Shown: positions 1 through 6,481, numbered from the stretch's first letter. The stretch is DNA of 11,033 nucleotides from Deltaproteobacteria bacterium (GCA_011056825.1 DSBH01000214.1:1-11033); one strand, 5' to 3'. A program made the numbers and translations. Notes: generated by a model from the letters alone, not told the origin.

Positions 1-625
1 CGTAGATGTAATCCTTGGCCCGAATCACCGTGGATCCTGCGGGAGCCAGGAGTTCGTTCGCGCGGATAATGGACGCGATGAGGGCGTCGCCTTCGTAAAC
101 AGCGCTGAATTCTTCGAGGTTTTTACCCACCATCAGGCAGGATCGGTCCACGGAAAAAGCGACCAGTTTGATGCGGCCGCCGGCGAAATCCATTACCTCC
201 GACGCTCCCGCGTATTCCATGAGGCTGATAGCTCTCTTGACGGCTTCCCGCTCGGGATTGATGCACAGGTCGATATTCAGGTAATTTTTGTCGAAAAGAT
301 TGGGCGCCTTGTCAAGATCGGGCGCCCTGATTCGCGCTATCTTGACGGGGACATTCGACTGGGTGGCGGCAAGCAGACAGGCGACGATGTTGGTTTCGTC
401 GCTGTCGGTAACGGCGACCAGCATTTCCGCCTGCTCGAGTTTCGCCCTTTTCAGTATGCGGGGGCTGCTGCCGCTGCCATGAATAATCTGTACATCGAGA
501 TTTTCGGAGACATCTTTCAGGCGCTCCCCGTCCCTGTCGATAAGGATGATGTCGTTTCCCTCTTTCGACAGAATATCGGCGATATTGTAACCGACTTCAC
601 CGGCTCCTATAACGATAGCTTTCAT
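1..625 (-). CDS. trkA: Trk-type potassium uptake regulator TrkA, N-terminal part (cut by window edge)
   Basis: This is the cytoplasmic NAD(H)-binding regulatory subunit of a Trk/Ktr potassium uptake system, which gates a membrane TrkH/TrkG partner. I translated 208 codons from the ATG at 625 without a stop to the window edge, so the C-terminal part lies outside. Residues 7-12 read GAGEVG, the dinucleotide-binding loop of an RCK_N Rossmann fold. The acidic residue ending the second strand is D30 (ILID), as expected for NAD(H) binding. HGSGSS and VAVTDSDETN follow, both typical of TrkA. An RCK_C-like segment begins at about residue 140. Full TrkA is about 450 residues with two RCK units, so roughly half is seen. 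The start is supported by an AAGGA about 9 bases upstream. Only 29 bases separate it from the preceding gene, which suggests co-transcription. TrkA and the shorter KtrA cannot be told apart from this fragment; TrkA is preferred on sequence style. Confidence 0.9.
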   Translation of the reverse strand, partial: MKAIVIGAGEVGYNIADILSKEGNDIILIDRDGERLKDVSENLDVQIIHGSGSSPRILKRAKLEQAEMLVAVTDSDETNIVACLLAATQSNVPVKIARIRAPDLDKAPNLFDKNYLNIDLCINPEREAVKRAISLMEYAGASEVMDFAGGRIKLVAFSVDRSCLMVGKNLEEFSAVYEGDALIASIIRANELLAPAGSTVIRAKDYIY

Positions 626-654
626 GACTGTTTTCCTTTGCCGCCGCCGCGGCT

Positions 655-1212
655 TCAGGTCGCGGAAAAAGTGTCGTCACGGCGCTGCAATCCGTCGATT
701 GCCGATCGGACGCCTCTTTCCACGTCCCGCAGCAGATGATACGATTCCACGATGTAAATCGACGGCCACTGTTCAGACAGTCGTCCCGACGCGCCGAGCG
801 CGTCCAGCATTCCCGAAAGGAGTGATTCCGCCAGATCGGCCGTCGAAAGTTCTTCGCGGGCAGCTCCGGGAACGGAAGCGGCGAACTCATTGCAACCGGC
901 CGCAGTGAACGAGTTTACAATCGCCGCGCCGGCCTGGTACAGGTTATTCGGAGCCAGATCTCCCGCCGTGCCGAGGCCGACAATCAAAACTTTCGGAGAA
1001 GGGAACGCACGCCGGTCCGGCGCAAGCAGGACGGTTTCCCCCTCCTTGCCGGTGATGCGTCCCGACGCCATCGAGCGCGATATCATGCCGTTCAGCCGCC
1101 AGTCAACCATGCCCGTGTATCCCCGGGGCGGACGTTCATCCGAGAAAAGGCCCAGCGCGAGACCTTCCTGCCACAATTCCTGAACGGGCGTCGATGTCAG
1201 GTTAATCTTCAT
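655..1212 (-). CDS. Stand-alone M17 leucyl aminopeptidase N-terminal (macro-like) domain protein
   Basis: A 185-residue protein resembling the N-terminal domain of M17 leucyl aminopeptidases. The visible signatures are DERPPRGYTGMVDWRLNG near residues 25-42, a glycine-rich LIVGLGTAGDL near 76-86, and an alpha/beta pattern ending in an IYIVESYHLL strand and helix. Complete M17 enzymes are about 480-500 residues and carry their two-metal catalytic site in a C-terminal domain (the NTDAEGR and related motifs). None of that is present, and the stop at 655-657 is followed at once by the trkA leader, so this is a separate N-domain protein and should not have peptidase activity by itself. The start overlaps the end of nusB by 11 bases in another frame, which implies translational coupling. 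The domain is thought to act in assembly or regulation, so a non-catalytic role is plausible but unproven. Confidence 0.72.
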   Translation of the reverse strand: MKINLTSTPVQELWQEGLALGLFSDERPPRGYTGMVDWRLNGMISRSMASGRITGKEGETVLLAPDRRAFPSPKVLIVGLGTAGDLAPNNLYQAGAAIVNSFTAAGCNEFAASVPGAAREELSTADLAESLLSGMLDALGASGRLSEQWPSIYIVESYHLLRDVERGVRSAIDGLQRRDDTFSAT

Positions 1213-1621
1213 GTCCTGTCTGCATGCGGGAATAAAAAGCGTCGAGAATGCCGTTGACGAAAGACCCGGAATTTTCGGAGCCGAAGGTTTTGCCGAGGTC
1301 TATGGCTTCGTTAAGGGTCGCCTTGGGCGGTATCTCCTCCAGGTAGAGCAGTTCGAAGACCGCCATGCGCAGAATGTTCTTGTCGACGCGAGCCATGCGT
1401 TCGAGGGACCAGTGATCGGAACAGTCGCGAATGGCCGTGTCGATCGCTTCGAGGTGTTCCGTTGTTCCCAGGATCAACATCGCGGCGAATTCACGCGCGT
1501 TCTCCGGCGCATCAAAATGCGACCAGAAAAGATCCAGGGCTTCGTGGGGATCGATGCCCGTCATGTCTATCTGGAAAAGAACCTGCAGGGCGATTTCCCG
1601 CGCCCTTCTTCGATGACCCAT
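1202..1621 (-). CDS. nusB: Transcription antitermination factor NusB
   Basis: A 139-residue NusB, an all-helical RNA-binding protein. With NusE (ribosomal protein S10) it binds boxA RNA and supports antitermination and processing of rRNA transcripts. Family marks are the basic N-terminus GHRRRAREIALQVLFQID (boxA-contacting helix 1), the central RMARVDKNILRMAVFELLY stretch, and the C-terminal PPKATLNEAIDLGKTFGSENSGSFVNGILD. The length is normal for the family. The ATG at 1621 is preceded by GAGG with a 5-base spacing. It lies 21 bases downstream of ribH, the classical ribH-nusB pairing, and its 3' end overlaps the start of the M17-like gene. Confidence 0.96.
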   Translation of the reverse strand: MGHRRRAREIALQVLFQIDMTGIDPHEALDLFWSHFDAPENAREFAAMLILGTTEHLEAIDTAIRDCSDHWSLERMARVDKNILRMAVFELLYLEEIPPKATLNEAIDLGKTFGSENSGSFVNGILDAFYSRMQTGHED

Positions 1622-1642
1622 TAAGTCCTCGCTCGGTGATAG

Positions 1643-2107
1643 CTATAGCGCGCCCAGGAGATTTGCCATTTCAATCGCTGACAGAGCCGCGTCCCAACCC
1701 TTGTTGCCGGCTTTGGTTCCCGCACGCTCGATCGCCTGTTCAATCGTATCCGCCGTAAGAACGCCGAAGGCGATGGGAACCTCCGTTTCCAGTGACACGT
1801 GCGCTATTCCCTTGGTCACCTCGGCGCTGATGTATTCAAAATGCGGTGTCGCGCCTCGAATGACAGCGCCGAGACAGATGACGGCGTCGAATTTTCCGCT
1901 TTGCGCCAGTTTCTTTGCCACGAGCGGTATCTCAAAAGCGCCGGGGACCTTGACGAGAGAGATGTCTTCTTCTTCGGCGCCGGCCCGTTTCAGGGCGTCA
2001 AGCGCCCCGTCGACAAGCCGGGCGCAGATGAAATCGTTGAAACGGCTCGCGACAAGACCGAATTTTTTCCCTCTGGCTTCAAGTTTTCCTTCGATGGTAC
2101 CGACCAT
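1643..2107 (-). CDS. ribH: 6,7-dimethyl-8-ribityllumazine synthase
   Basis: Lumazine synthase (RibH) condenses 5-amino-6-ribitylamino-uracil with 3,4-dihydroxy-2-butanone 4-phosphate, the penultimate step of riboflavin synthesis. It forms pentamers or 60-mer capsids in the cytoplasm. From the chosen ATG at 2107 it is 154 residues, the usual length. Visible motifs are SRFNDFI (residues 21-27, with the substrate-stacking Phe at 23), VPGAFEIP (54-61), CLGAVIRGATPHFEYI (78-93, with the catalytic His at 89) and GNKGWDAA (134-141). The frame is open up to an ATG at 2182 that overlaps the ribBA stop as ATGA, which would add 25 residues. I prefer 2107 because GGAGGAGG stands 8 bases upstream and the extra residues do not look like RibH. 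It follows ribBA and precedes nusB. Confidence 0.95.
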   Translation of the reverse strand: MVGTIEGKLEARGKKFGLVASRFNDFICARLVDGALDALKRAGAEEEDISLVKVPGAFEIPLVAKKLAQSGKFDAVICLGAVIRGATPHFEYISAEVTKGIAHVSLETEVPIAFGVLTADTIEQAIERAGTKAGNKGWDAALSAIEMANLLGAL

Positions 2108-2115
2108 GATGCCGT

Positions 2116-2123
2116 CCTCCTCC
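2116..2123 (-). promoter_or_regulatory. Strong ribosome binding site deciding the ribH start
   Basis: On the minus strand this reads GGAGGAGG, eight bases before the ATG at 2107. It is among the strongest Shine-Dalgarno matches in the window and favours the internal start over the upstream ATG at 2182. Confidence 0.8.
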
Positions 2124-2178
2124 GGTGTATGCAGATTCTCGTGATTGTCTTTCGGGACATCCCTGTTGCGGGACGCGA

Positions 2179-3378
2179 TCATGACTCAAGCAAGTGTCCC
2201 ATTCTCGTTTTCTTTGTTTCCAGGTAGCGCCTGTTATTTTCATTCGGCGTGATAATGATGGGAACACGTTCCACCACCTCGACGTCGTAGCCTTCGAGAC
2301 CTATGATTTTCTTCGGATTGTTGGTGAGTATGCGCATCTTTCGCACGCCCAGGTCGACCAGGATCTGCGCGCCGATGCCGTAATCCCGCAGGTCGTCCTT
2401 GAAGCCGAGATGGCGGTTCGCGTCGACCGTGTCCAGGCCCTGTTCCTGAAGACTATAGGCCCGGATTTTATTGGTCAGCCCGATTCCACGGCCTTCCTGG
2501 TGCATGTACACGATGACGCCCTTACCCTCCTGGTCGATCATTTCCATGGCACGGTGAAGCTGGTCGCCGCAATCGCACCGGAGCGAACCGAAAAGGTCGC
2601 CCGTGATGCACTCCGAATGAACCCGTACGAGCACCGCTTCATCCGGTTCGATCTCGCCCTTGACGAGGGCGATATGCTTCATATCGTCGACGTCGTTTTC
2701 GTAGACGATGATTTTAAAATCTCCGCCGTACACTGTCGGAAGGTTGGCTTCGGCGGCGCGCCTGATCAGGCGTTCGTGCTGCATACGGAAATTGATGATG
2801 TCGGCCACGGTAATAATCTTGAGGCCGTGTTCCTCCGCGAAAATTTCCAGGTCGGGCATGCGGGCCATGGTTCCGTCGTCTTTCATGATTTCGCATATAA
2901 CACCCGCCGGCTTGAGTTTCGCCATACGGGCGAGGTCGGAGGATCCTTCCGTCTGCCCGGTCCGGACAAGCACGCCGCCTCGGCGGGCGCGTATGGGAAA
3001 CACATGCCCCGGGCTGACCAGGTCGTCAGGTCCGGCGCCGTCGGCAATGGCCGTCTGGATGGTCACGGCCCGATCGCGGGCCGATATGCCCGTGGTGACA
3101 TTTTCGCGGGCCTCAACCGATACGGTGAAGGCAGTTTCGAAGCGGGCCTTGTTGTTGCTGACCATGGGAGTGAGATTCAGCCTGTCGGCGATTTCCTCCG
3201 CGAGCGAAAGACAGATGAGACCGCGTCCGTATTTTGCCATGAAATTGATTGCTTCCGGCGTCACGTGTTCAGCCGCCATGCACAGATCGCCTTCGTTCTC
3301 ACGATCTTCGTCGTCCACAAGGATAACCATCTTTCCCTGTTTTATATCTTCTATTCCTTCCTTGACGCTGCTTACCAT
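2179..3378 (-). CDS. ribBA: Bifunctional 3,4-dihydroxy-2-butanone 4-phosphate synthase / GTP cyclohydrolase II
   Basis: A 399-residue fusion of the two entry enzymes of riboflavin synthesis. The N-terminal RibB domain (about 1-200) makes dihydroxybutanone phosphate from ribulose 5-phosphate and carries the acidic loop DDEDRENEGDL (22-32) and TGISARDRA (96-104). The C-terminal RibA domain (about 205-399) opens GTP to the diaminopyrimidine. Its zinc ligands C257, C268 and C270 lie in HSECITGDLFGSLRCDCG. It also has HQEGRGIGL (293-301), the catalytic-region RDYGIGAQIL (331-340) and LTNNPKKI (351-358). Both active sites look intact, unlike proteins in which the RibA half is degenerate. The length is typical. 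The start has only a modest GAGG about 10 bases upstream. It lies 51 bases after ribE. Confidence 0.97.
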   Translation of the reverse strand: MVSSVKEGIEDIKQGKMVILVDDEDRENEGDLCMAAEHVTPEAINFMAKYGRGLICLSLAEEIADRLNLTPMVSNNKARFETAFTVSVEARENVTTGISARDRAVTIQTAIADGAGPDDLVSPGHVFPIRARRGGVLVRTGQTEGSSDLARMAKLKPAGVICEIMKDDGTMARMPDLEIFAEEHGLKIITVADIINFRMQHERLIRRAAEANLPTVYGGDFKIIVYENDVDDMKHIALVKGEIEPDEAVLVRVHSECITGDLFGSLRCDCGDQLHRAMEMIDQEGKGVIVYMHQEGRGIGLTNKIRAYSLQEQGLDTVDANRHLGFKDDLRDYGIGAQILVDLGVRKMRILTNNPKKIIGLEGYDVEVVERVPIIITPNENNRRYLETKKTRMGHLLES

Positions 3379-3406
3379 GCTGTTGTACCTCGGTTATCGT
3401 AATAAT

Positions 3407-3424
3407 CGGGGGCCTGCGCCCCCG
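3407..3424 (-). other. GC-rich stem-loop between ribE and ribBA
   Basis: An inverted repeat with 7-base arms (CGGGGGC / GCCCCCG) and a 4-base loop, lying 28 bases before the ribBA start. In the transcribed direction no T-run follows, so it is not a standard intrinsic terminator. It could act as an RNA processing or stability element, or as a partial attenuator. It shares base 3424 with the neighbouring repeat. Confidence 0.45.
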
Positions 3425-3442
3425 GGCTTTTATAAAAAGCCC
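3424..3442 (-). other. Stem-loop overlapping the ribE stop codon
   Basis: Eight-base perfect arms (GGGCTTTT / AAAAGCCC) around a 3-base loop, with the ribE stop codon at 3430-3432 inside the structure. Together with the adjacent GC-rich stem it forms a tandem-hairpin pattern at the ribE-ribBA junction. No function can be read from the sequence alone. Confidence 0.4.
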
Positions 3443-4062
3443 TTGTCCGCGAGAAAATCCATGTCGATGCCGCCGCCGGGGGTGACGAGCTTCTCCACGT
3501 ATTTGCCTATTATATCCGTTTCTATGTTGACCCGGTCGCCCGCCTTTTTGAATCCCAGCGTTGTTTCTTCGGCTGTATGCGGAATGATGGTAACATAGAA
3601 CCTGCTTTTTTCACATCTGTTCACCGTCAGGCTGATGCCGTCGACCGTGACGGAACCCTTCTCAACGATGTATTTGTCAAAGCGTGAATCCACGTCGAAC
3701 CCGAATACCAGGGACTGTGACCGGGGAGTTCGCTCCCGAATGGTCCCGACGCAATCCACGTGACCCAGCACCAGGTGCCCGCCGAGAAACGAGGTCGGCC
3801 GAAGCGCCCGTTCCAGGTTGACCCTGTCGCCCTGCCGCAGTGCCCCCATCGTCGTCTTTGAGAGCGTTTCGGCGGATACGTCCACGGTGAACCCGTCGGC
3901 GTCGAGACTTGTGACCGTCAGGCAGGCGCCGCTGACGGATATGCTGTCGCCCTCTTTCGTGTCGTCCAGGCTCATCGCTGTGCCGAAACGCATCACCGCG
4001 TCCGCTCCGCGGTGCGACACCGACTGAAGCATGCCGAATCCTTCAACTATGCCCGTGAACAT
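3430..4062 (-). CDS. ribE: Riboflavin synthase, alpha subunit
   Basis: A 210-residue riboflavin synthase, which dismutates two molecules of dimethyl-ribityllumazine into riboflavin and the diaminopyrimidine substrate reused by RibH. It has the diagnostic N-terminus MFTGIVEG and two tandem lumazine-binding barrels: residues 1 to about 97 with SGACLTV (44-50), and about 98-190 with GHVDCVG (100-106) and the matching repeat DGISLTV (141-147). GGHLVLGHVD (94-103) links the two halves. The length is normal. The ATG at 4062 has GAGG about 5 bases upstream and lies only 10 bases after the nrdR stop, so it is coupled to nrdR. The gene is also called ribC in some organisms. Confidence 0.97.
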   Translation of the reverse strand: MFTGIVEGFGMLQSVSHRGADAVMRFGTAMSLDDTKEGDSISVSGACLTVTSLDADGFTVDVSAETLSKTTMGALRQGDRVNLERALRPTSFLGGHLVLGHVDCVGTIRERTPRSQSLVFGFDVDSRFDKYIVEKGSVTVDGISLTVNRCEKSRFYVTIIPHTAEETTLGFKKAGDRVNIETDIIGKYVEKLVTPGGGIDMDFLADKGFL

Positions 4063-4072
4063 GAATGCCTCG

Positions 4073-4558
4073 TTATGTGCGTTTGCTCCGGGACCGCCGG
4101 GTTTCCTTGGTTTTTAAAACATCTTTGAGTTCTTCCATGAAGTCGTTCACATCCTTGAATTGCCGGTACACCGACGCGAAACGCACGTAAGCGACACCGT
4201 CCAGACGGTGAAGTTCCTCCATGATCTTTTCCCCGATGACTGAACTGGGGATTTCTTTTAATTGCGATTCCTGGCAGAACTCCTCCACGCGGTCGACGAC
4301 CGCTTCGATGGAGTCCATGCTGATTGCCCGTTTCTCACAGGCCTTTTTCAGTCCCGAGAGAATTTTCACCCGGTCGAAGGGTTCCCGCCGGCCGTCTTTC
4401 TTGATGACTACGGGAATGACGTCTTCCACGTATTCGTACGTGGTGAAGCGCCGTGAACAGGCCAGGCATTCCCGCCGTCGGCGGATCGAGTTCCCGTCTT
4501 TGCTGAGGCGGGAATCGATGACCTTGTTTTCGCTGTTGGAGCAGAAAGGACATTTCAT
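4073..4558 (-). CDS. nrdR: Transcriptional repressor NrdR
   Basis: NrdR senses ATP/dATP and represses ribonucleotide reductase genes by binding NrdR boxes. The 161-residue protein has a zinc ribbon with C3, C6, C31 and C34 (MKCPFC and ECLACSRRF), the conserved SRLSKDGNSIRRRREC segment, and an ATP-cone domain from about residue 48 (VIPVVIKKDGRREPFDRVKI) to about 138. A basic tail closes the protein. The open frame runs further upstream, to 4981, but that part lies over the deaminase gene in another frame and is not NrdR. The ATG at 4558 gives the family N-terminus and overlaps the deaminase stop as ATGA. The pairing of an nrd regulator with a dCMP deaminase fits control of deoxynucleotide supply. 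Confidence 0.96.
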   Translation of the reverse strand: MKCPFCSNSENKVIDSRLSKDGNSIRRRRECLACSRRFTTYEYVEDVIPVVIKKDGRREPFDRVKILSGLKKACEKRAISMDSIEAVVDRVEEFCQESQLKEIPSSVIGEKIMEELHRLDGVAYVRFASVYRQFKDVNDFMEELKDVLKTKETRRSRSKRT

Positions 4559-5019
4559 AAGCATGTTACCTTGATGCTCGCCTCGTCCAGCATTTCCCGC
4601 GACAGTTCGTCGGGATAGCCGTCCCGGTAAAAAATTGTCGTGATGCCCGCGTTGATGAGCATTTTTGAGCAGATGATGCATGGGTGATTGGTACAGTACA
4701 GGGTGGCGCCCCGAGTGCTGACGCCGTGCAGGGCGGCCTGGATGATGGCATTCTGTTCGGCATGCAGTCCCCGGCACAATTCGTGACGCTCTCCCGAAGG
4801 GATGTGCAGTTGTTCCCGAAGGCACCCGCGTTCGATACAGTGCGTGATGCCCGAAGGAGCGCCGTTGTAGCCCGTGGTCAGAATCCGCCGATCCCGGACG
4901 AGTACCGCGCCGACCCGCCGTCTGAGGCAGGTCGACCGCATGGATACCAGCTCCGCTATGTCCATGAAATAACGGTTCCAACTGGGACGTTCAGCCGCCG
5001 CCTCTCGTTGTGATTTCAT
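4555..5019 (-). CDS. comEB: Deoxycytidylate (dCMP) deaminase, ComEB type
   Basis: A 154-residue zinc-dependent cytidine/deoxycytidylate deaminase-family enzyme, expected to convert dCMP to dUMP, the substrate of thymidylate synthase. The catalytic motif is HAEQNAI (H86 zinc ligand, E88 proton shuttle) with PCIIC (C114 and C117 zinc ligands). The YNGAPSGITHC segment (51-61) is characteristic of dCMP deaminases. C61, C66, H79 and C82 could form the second structural zinc site seen in some members. The length is usual. A weak GGGAA precedes the ATG at 5019. It overlaps nrdR by 4 bases (ATGA) and lies 49 bases after glyA. The gene name follows the Bacillus homologue; a competence role is not implied. 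Confidence 0.92.
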   Translation of the reverse strand: MKSQREAAAERPSWNRYFMDIAELVSMRSTCLRRRVGAVLVRDRRILTTGYNGAPSGITHCIERGCLREQLHIPSGERHELCRGLHAEQNAIIQAALHGVSTRGATLYCTNHPCIICSKMLINAGITTIFYRDGYPDELSREMLDEASIKVTCL

Positions 5020-5068
5020 TGAATTTCCCGCGGGCCGCGGTTATCCCGTGCCCGTAGTCCTTTCGCTG

Positions 5069-6319
5069 TTAGAGCGCAAGCCTCGCATTGTACAGCGGGA
5101 AGGCCTCGCAGAGAGCCGTCACCTCGTTCCGCACTTTCGCGATGACCGTTTCGTTTTCCACGTCATCGATAATGGAAGCGATCATGCGCGCGATTACTTT
5201 CATTTCCTCTTCTTTCATGCCCCGTGTGGTGATCGCCGGCGTACCAAGCCGTATGCCACTCGTCACCTGGGGTCCGCGCGTGTCAAAGGGAATGCCGTTT
5301 TTGTTGGTTGTGATGCCGGCCCGGTCTAATGCAATTTCCACGTCCCGGCCCGTTACCCCCTTGTCGGTCAGGTCGACCAGCATGAGGTGGTTATCGGTTC
5401 CTCCTGATACGAGACGGATTCCTCGTTCCATAAGTTCTTCGGCCATGGCCCGCGCATTGGCAACGATCTGTTGCTGGTACTGCTTGAATTCCGGCTGCAG
5501 CGCCTCTTTGAAGGCCACCGCCTTGGCGGCGATGATGTGCATCAGCGGCCCGCCCTGACTGCCCGGGAAAACACGGCTGTTCAGGGTTTTCGCATATTCC
5601 TCCCGGCACATGACCATGCCGCCTCTTGGCCCACGCAGGGTTTTGTGAGTAGTCGTGGTAACGAATTCGCAGGTCGGCACCGGCGACGGGTGCAAGCCGG
5701 TCGCTACCAGGCCCGCTATGTGGGCGATATCGGCCATGATAACGGCGCCGACTTCATCGGCGACTGTCCGGAACGCCTCGAAATCAATGGTGCGCGGATA
5801 GGCGCTCGCGCCCACGATGATCATCTTCGGGCGGTGCTTCTTCGCCTGTTCTTCCACTTCGTTGAAGTCTATGGTTTCCTTTTCCCGGTCCACTCCGTAG
5901 GAGACCACGTTATAAAAGCGGCCCGAAAAATTGACCGGACTGCCGTGCGAGAGGTGACCTCCGTGCGACAGGTTCATGCCCATGACGGTATCGCCCGGTT
6001 TCAGCGTTACGAAATACACCGCCATGTTGGCCTGTGTGCCCGAGTGGGGCTGCACGTTGACATGATCGGCGCCGAAAAGCTCCTTCGCCCGCTCGATGGC
6101 GAGCGTTTCGGCGATATCGACAAACTCGCACCCTCCATAATATCGTTTACCGGGATAGCCCTCGGCGTACTTGTTGGTCATGATCGATCCCTGGGCTTCC
6201 AGGACGGCTTCACTGACAAAATTTTCAGAAGCGATCAGCTCGATTTTCCCCGCCTGCCGCTGTGTTTCTTCTTGTATGGCATCGGCGATTTCAGGATCGA
6301 TGTTTCGTAAAAAAGACAT
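5069..6319 (-). CDS. glyA: Serine hydroxymethyltransferase
   Basis: A 416-residue PLP enzyme that interconverts serine and glycine while loading tetrahydrofolate with a one-carbon unit. That unit feeds thymidylate, purine and methionine synthesis. Visible signatures are the N-terminal ELIASENFVS (27-36), NKYAEGYPGKRYYGG (49-63), PHSGTQAN (91-98), the aspartate-histidine pair in MADIAHIAG (195-203) and the PLP-lysine motif TTTTHKTLRGPRGG, with K226 as the Schiff-base lysine. The length matches the family. The ATG at 6319 has GAGGAGG nine bases upstream. It is the first gene after the only sizeable spacer in the window, so it may begin a transcription unit with the downstream deaminase, nrdR and rib genes. 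Confidence 0.98.
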   Translation of the reverse strand: MSFLRNIDPEIADAIQEETQRQAGKIELIASENFVSEAVLEAQGSIMTNKYAEGYPGKRYYGGCEFVDIAETLAIERAKELFGADHVNVQPHSGTQANMAVYFVTLKPGDTVMGMNLSHGGHLSHGSPVNFSGRFYNVVSYGVDREKETIDFNEVEEQAKKHRPKMIIVGASAYPRTIDFEAFRTVADEVGAVIMADIAHIAGLVATGLHPSPVPTCEFVTTTTHKTLRGPRGGMVMCREEYAKTLNSRVFPGSQGGPLMHIIAAKAVAFKEALQPEFKQYQQQIVANARAMAEELMERGIRLVSGGTDNHLMLVDLTDKGVTGRDVEIALDRAGITTNKNGIPFDTRGPQVTSGIRLGTPAITTRGMKEEEMKVIARMIASIIDDVENETVIAKVRNEVTALCEAFPLYNARLAL

Positions 6320-6328
6320 TCTGTTTAT

Positions 6329-6335
6329 CCTCCTC
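6329..6335 (-). promoter_or_regulatory. Strong ribosome binding site of glyA
   Basis: On the minus strand this reads GAGGAGG, nine bases before the glyA ATG. It confirms the start that gives the family N-terminus. Confidence 0.75.
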
Positions 6336-6361
6336 GTTTTCAGCGCTCAGGGCAACATACT

Positions 6362-6390
6362 CTTCTACCGGTTTGTTCCTGAAAGTTCAA
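6362..6390 (-). promoter_or_regulatory. Possible weak promoter ahead of glyA
   Basis: On the minus strand a TTGAAC (6385-6390) and a TAGAAG (6362-6367) are separated by 17 bases, each matching the sigma-70 consensus at four of six positions. They lie in the AT-richer part of the rpiB-glyA spacer, 43 bases or more before the glyA ATG. Matches of this quality arise by chance, so this is only a candidate. Confidence 0.2.
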
Positions 6391-6438
6391 GTTTGAAATA
6401 AAATTAAGCCTCTTGATCGTCCGGGGCACATGTGAGCA

Positions 6439-6467
6439 GCGGCCCCGGGAGCATCTCCCGGGGCCGC
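6439..6467 (-). other. Perfect 13-bp GC-rich stem-loop in the rpiB-glyA spacer
   Basis: GCGGCCCCGGGAG and its exact complement CTCCCGGGGCCGC flank a 3-base loop (CAT on the plus strand). The structure sits 15 bases after the rpiB stop in the transcribed direction. No T-run follows directly; the nearest T-rich stretch is about 35 bases further on. It is therefore not a canonical intrinsic terminator, but its stability and place at the end of the fab-rpiB block suggest a 3'-end, pausing or RNA-protection role. Confidence 0.6.
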
Positions 6468-6481
6468 CAGCCCGCCTTTCG

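Noticed and set aside
2194..3402. A 402-codon open frame on the plus strand opposite ribBA
   Set aside because: Its peptide has no recognisable domain and mirrors the codon bias of the intact, well-identified ribBA gene. Long antisense frames are common in GC-rich coding DNA.
3379..4062. FMN riboswitch controlling the rib genes
   Set aside because: The spacers around the rib genes are 10-51 bases, far too short for the roughly 130-base RFN element, and no RFN-like conserved boxes are visible there.
4559..4981. A 302-residue fusion protein ending in NrdR
   Set aside because: The upstream part is an out-of-frame reading of the dCMP deaminase gene. NrdR starts at its conserved MKCPFC.
5471..6310. 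A 279-codon plus-strand open frame opposite glyA
   Set aside because: It is antisense to a complete glyA and its translation resembles no protein family I know.
6413..6481. Intrinsic terminator after rpiB
   Set aside because: The stem is strong, but no T-run follows it directly on the transcribed strand, so I list it only as a stem-loop.
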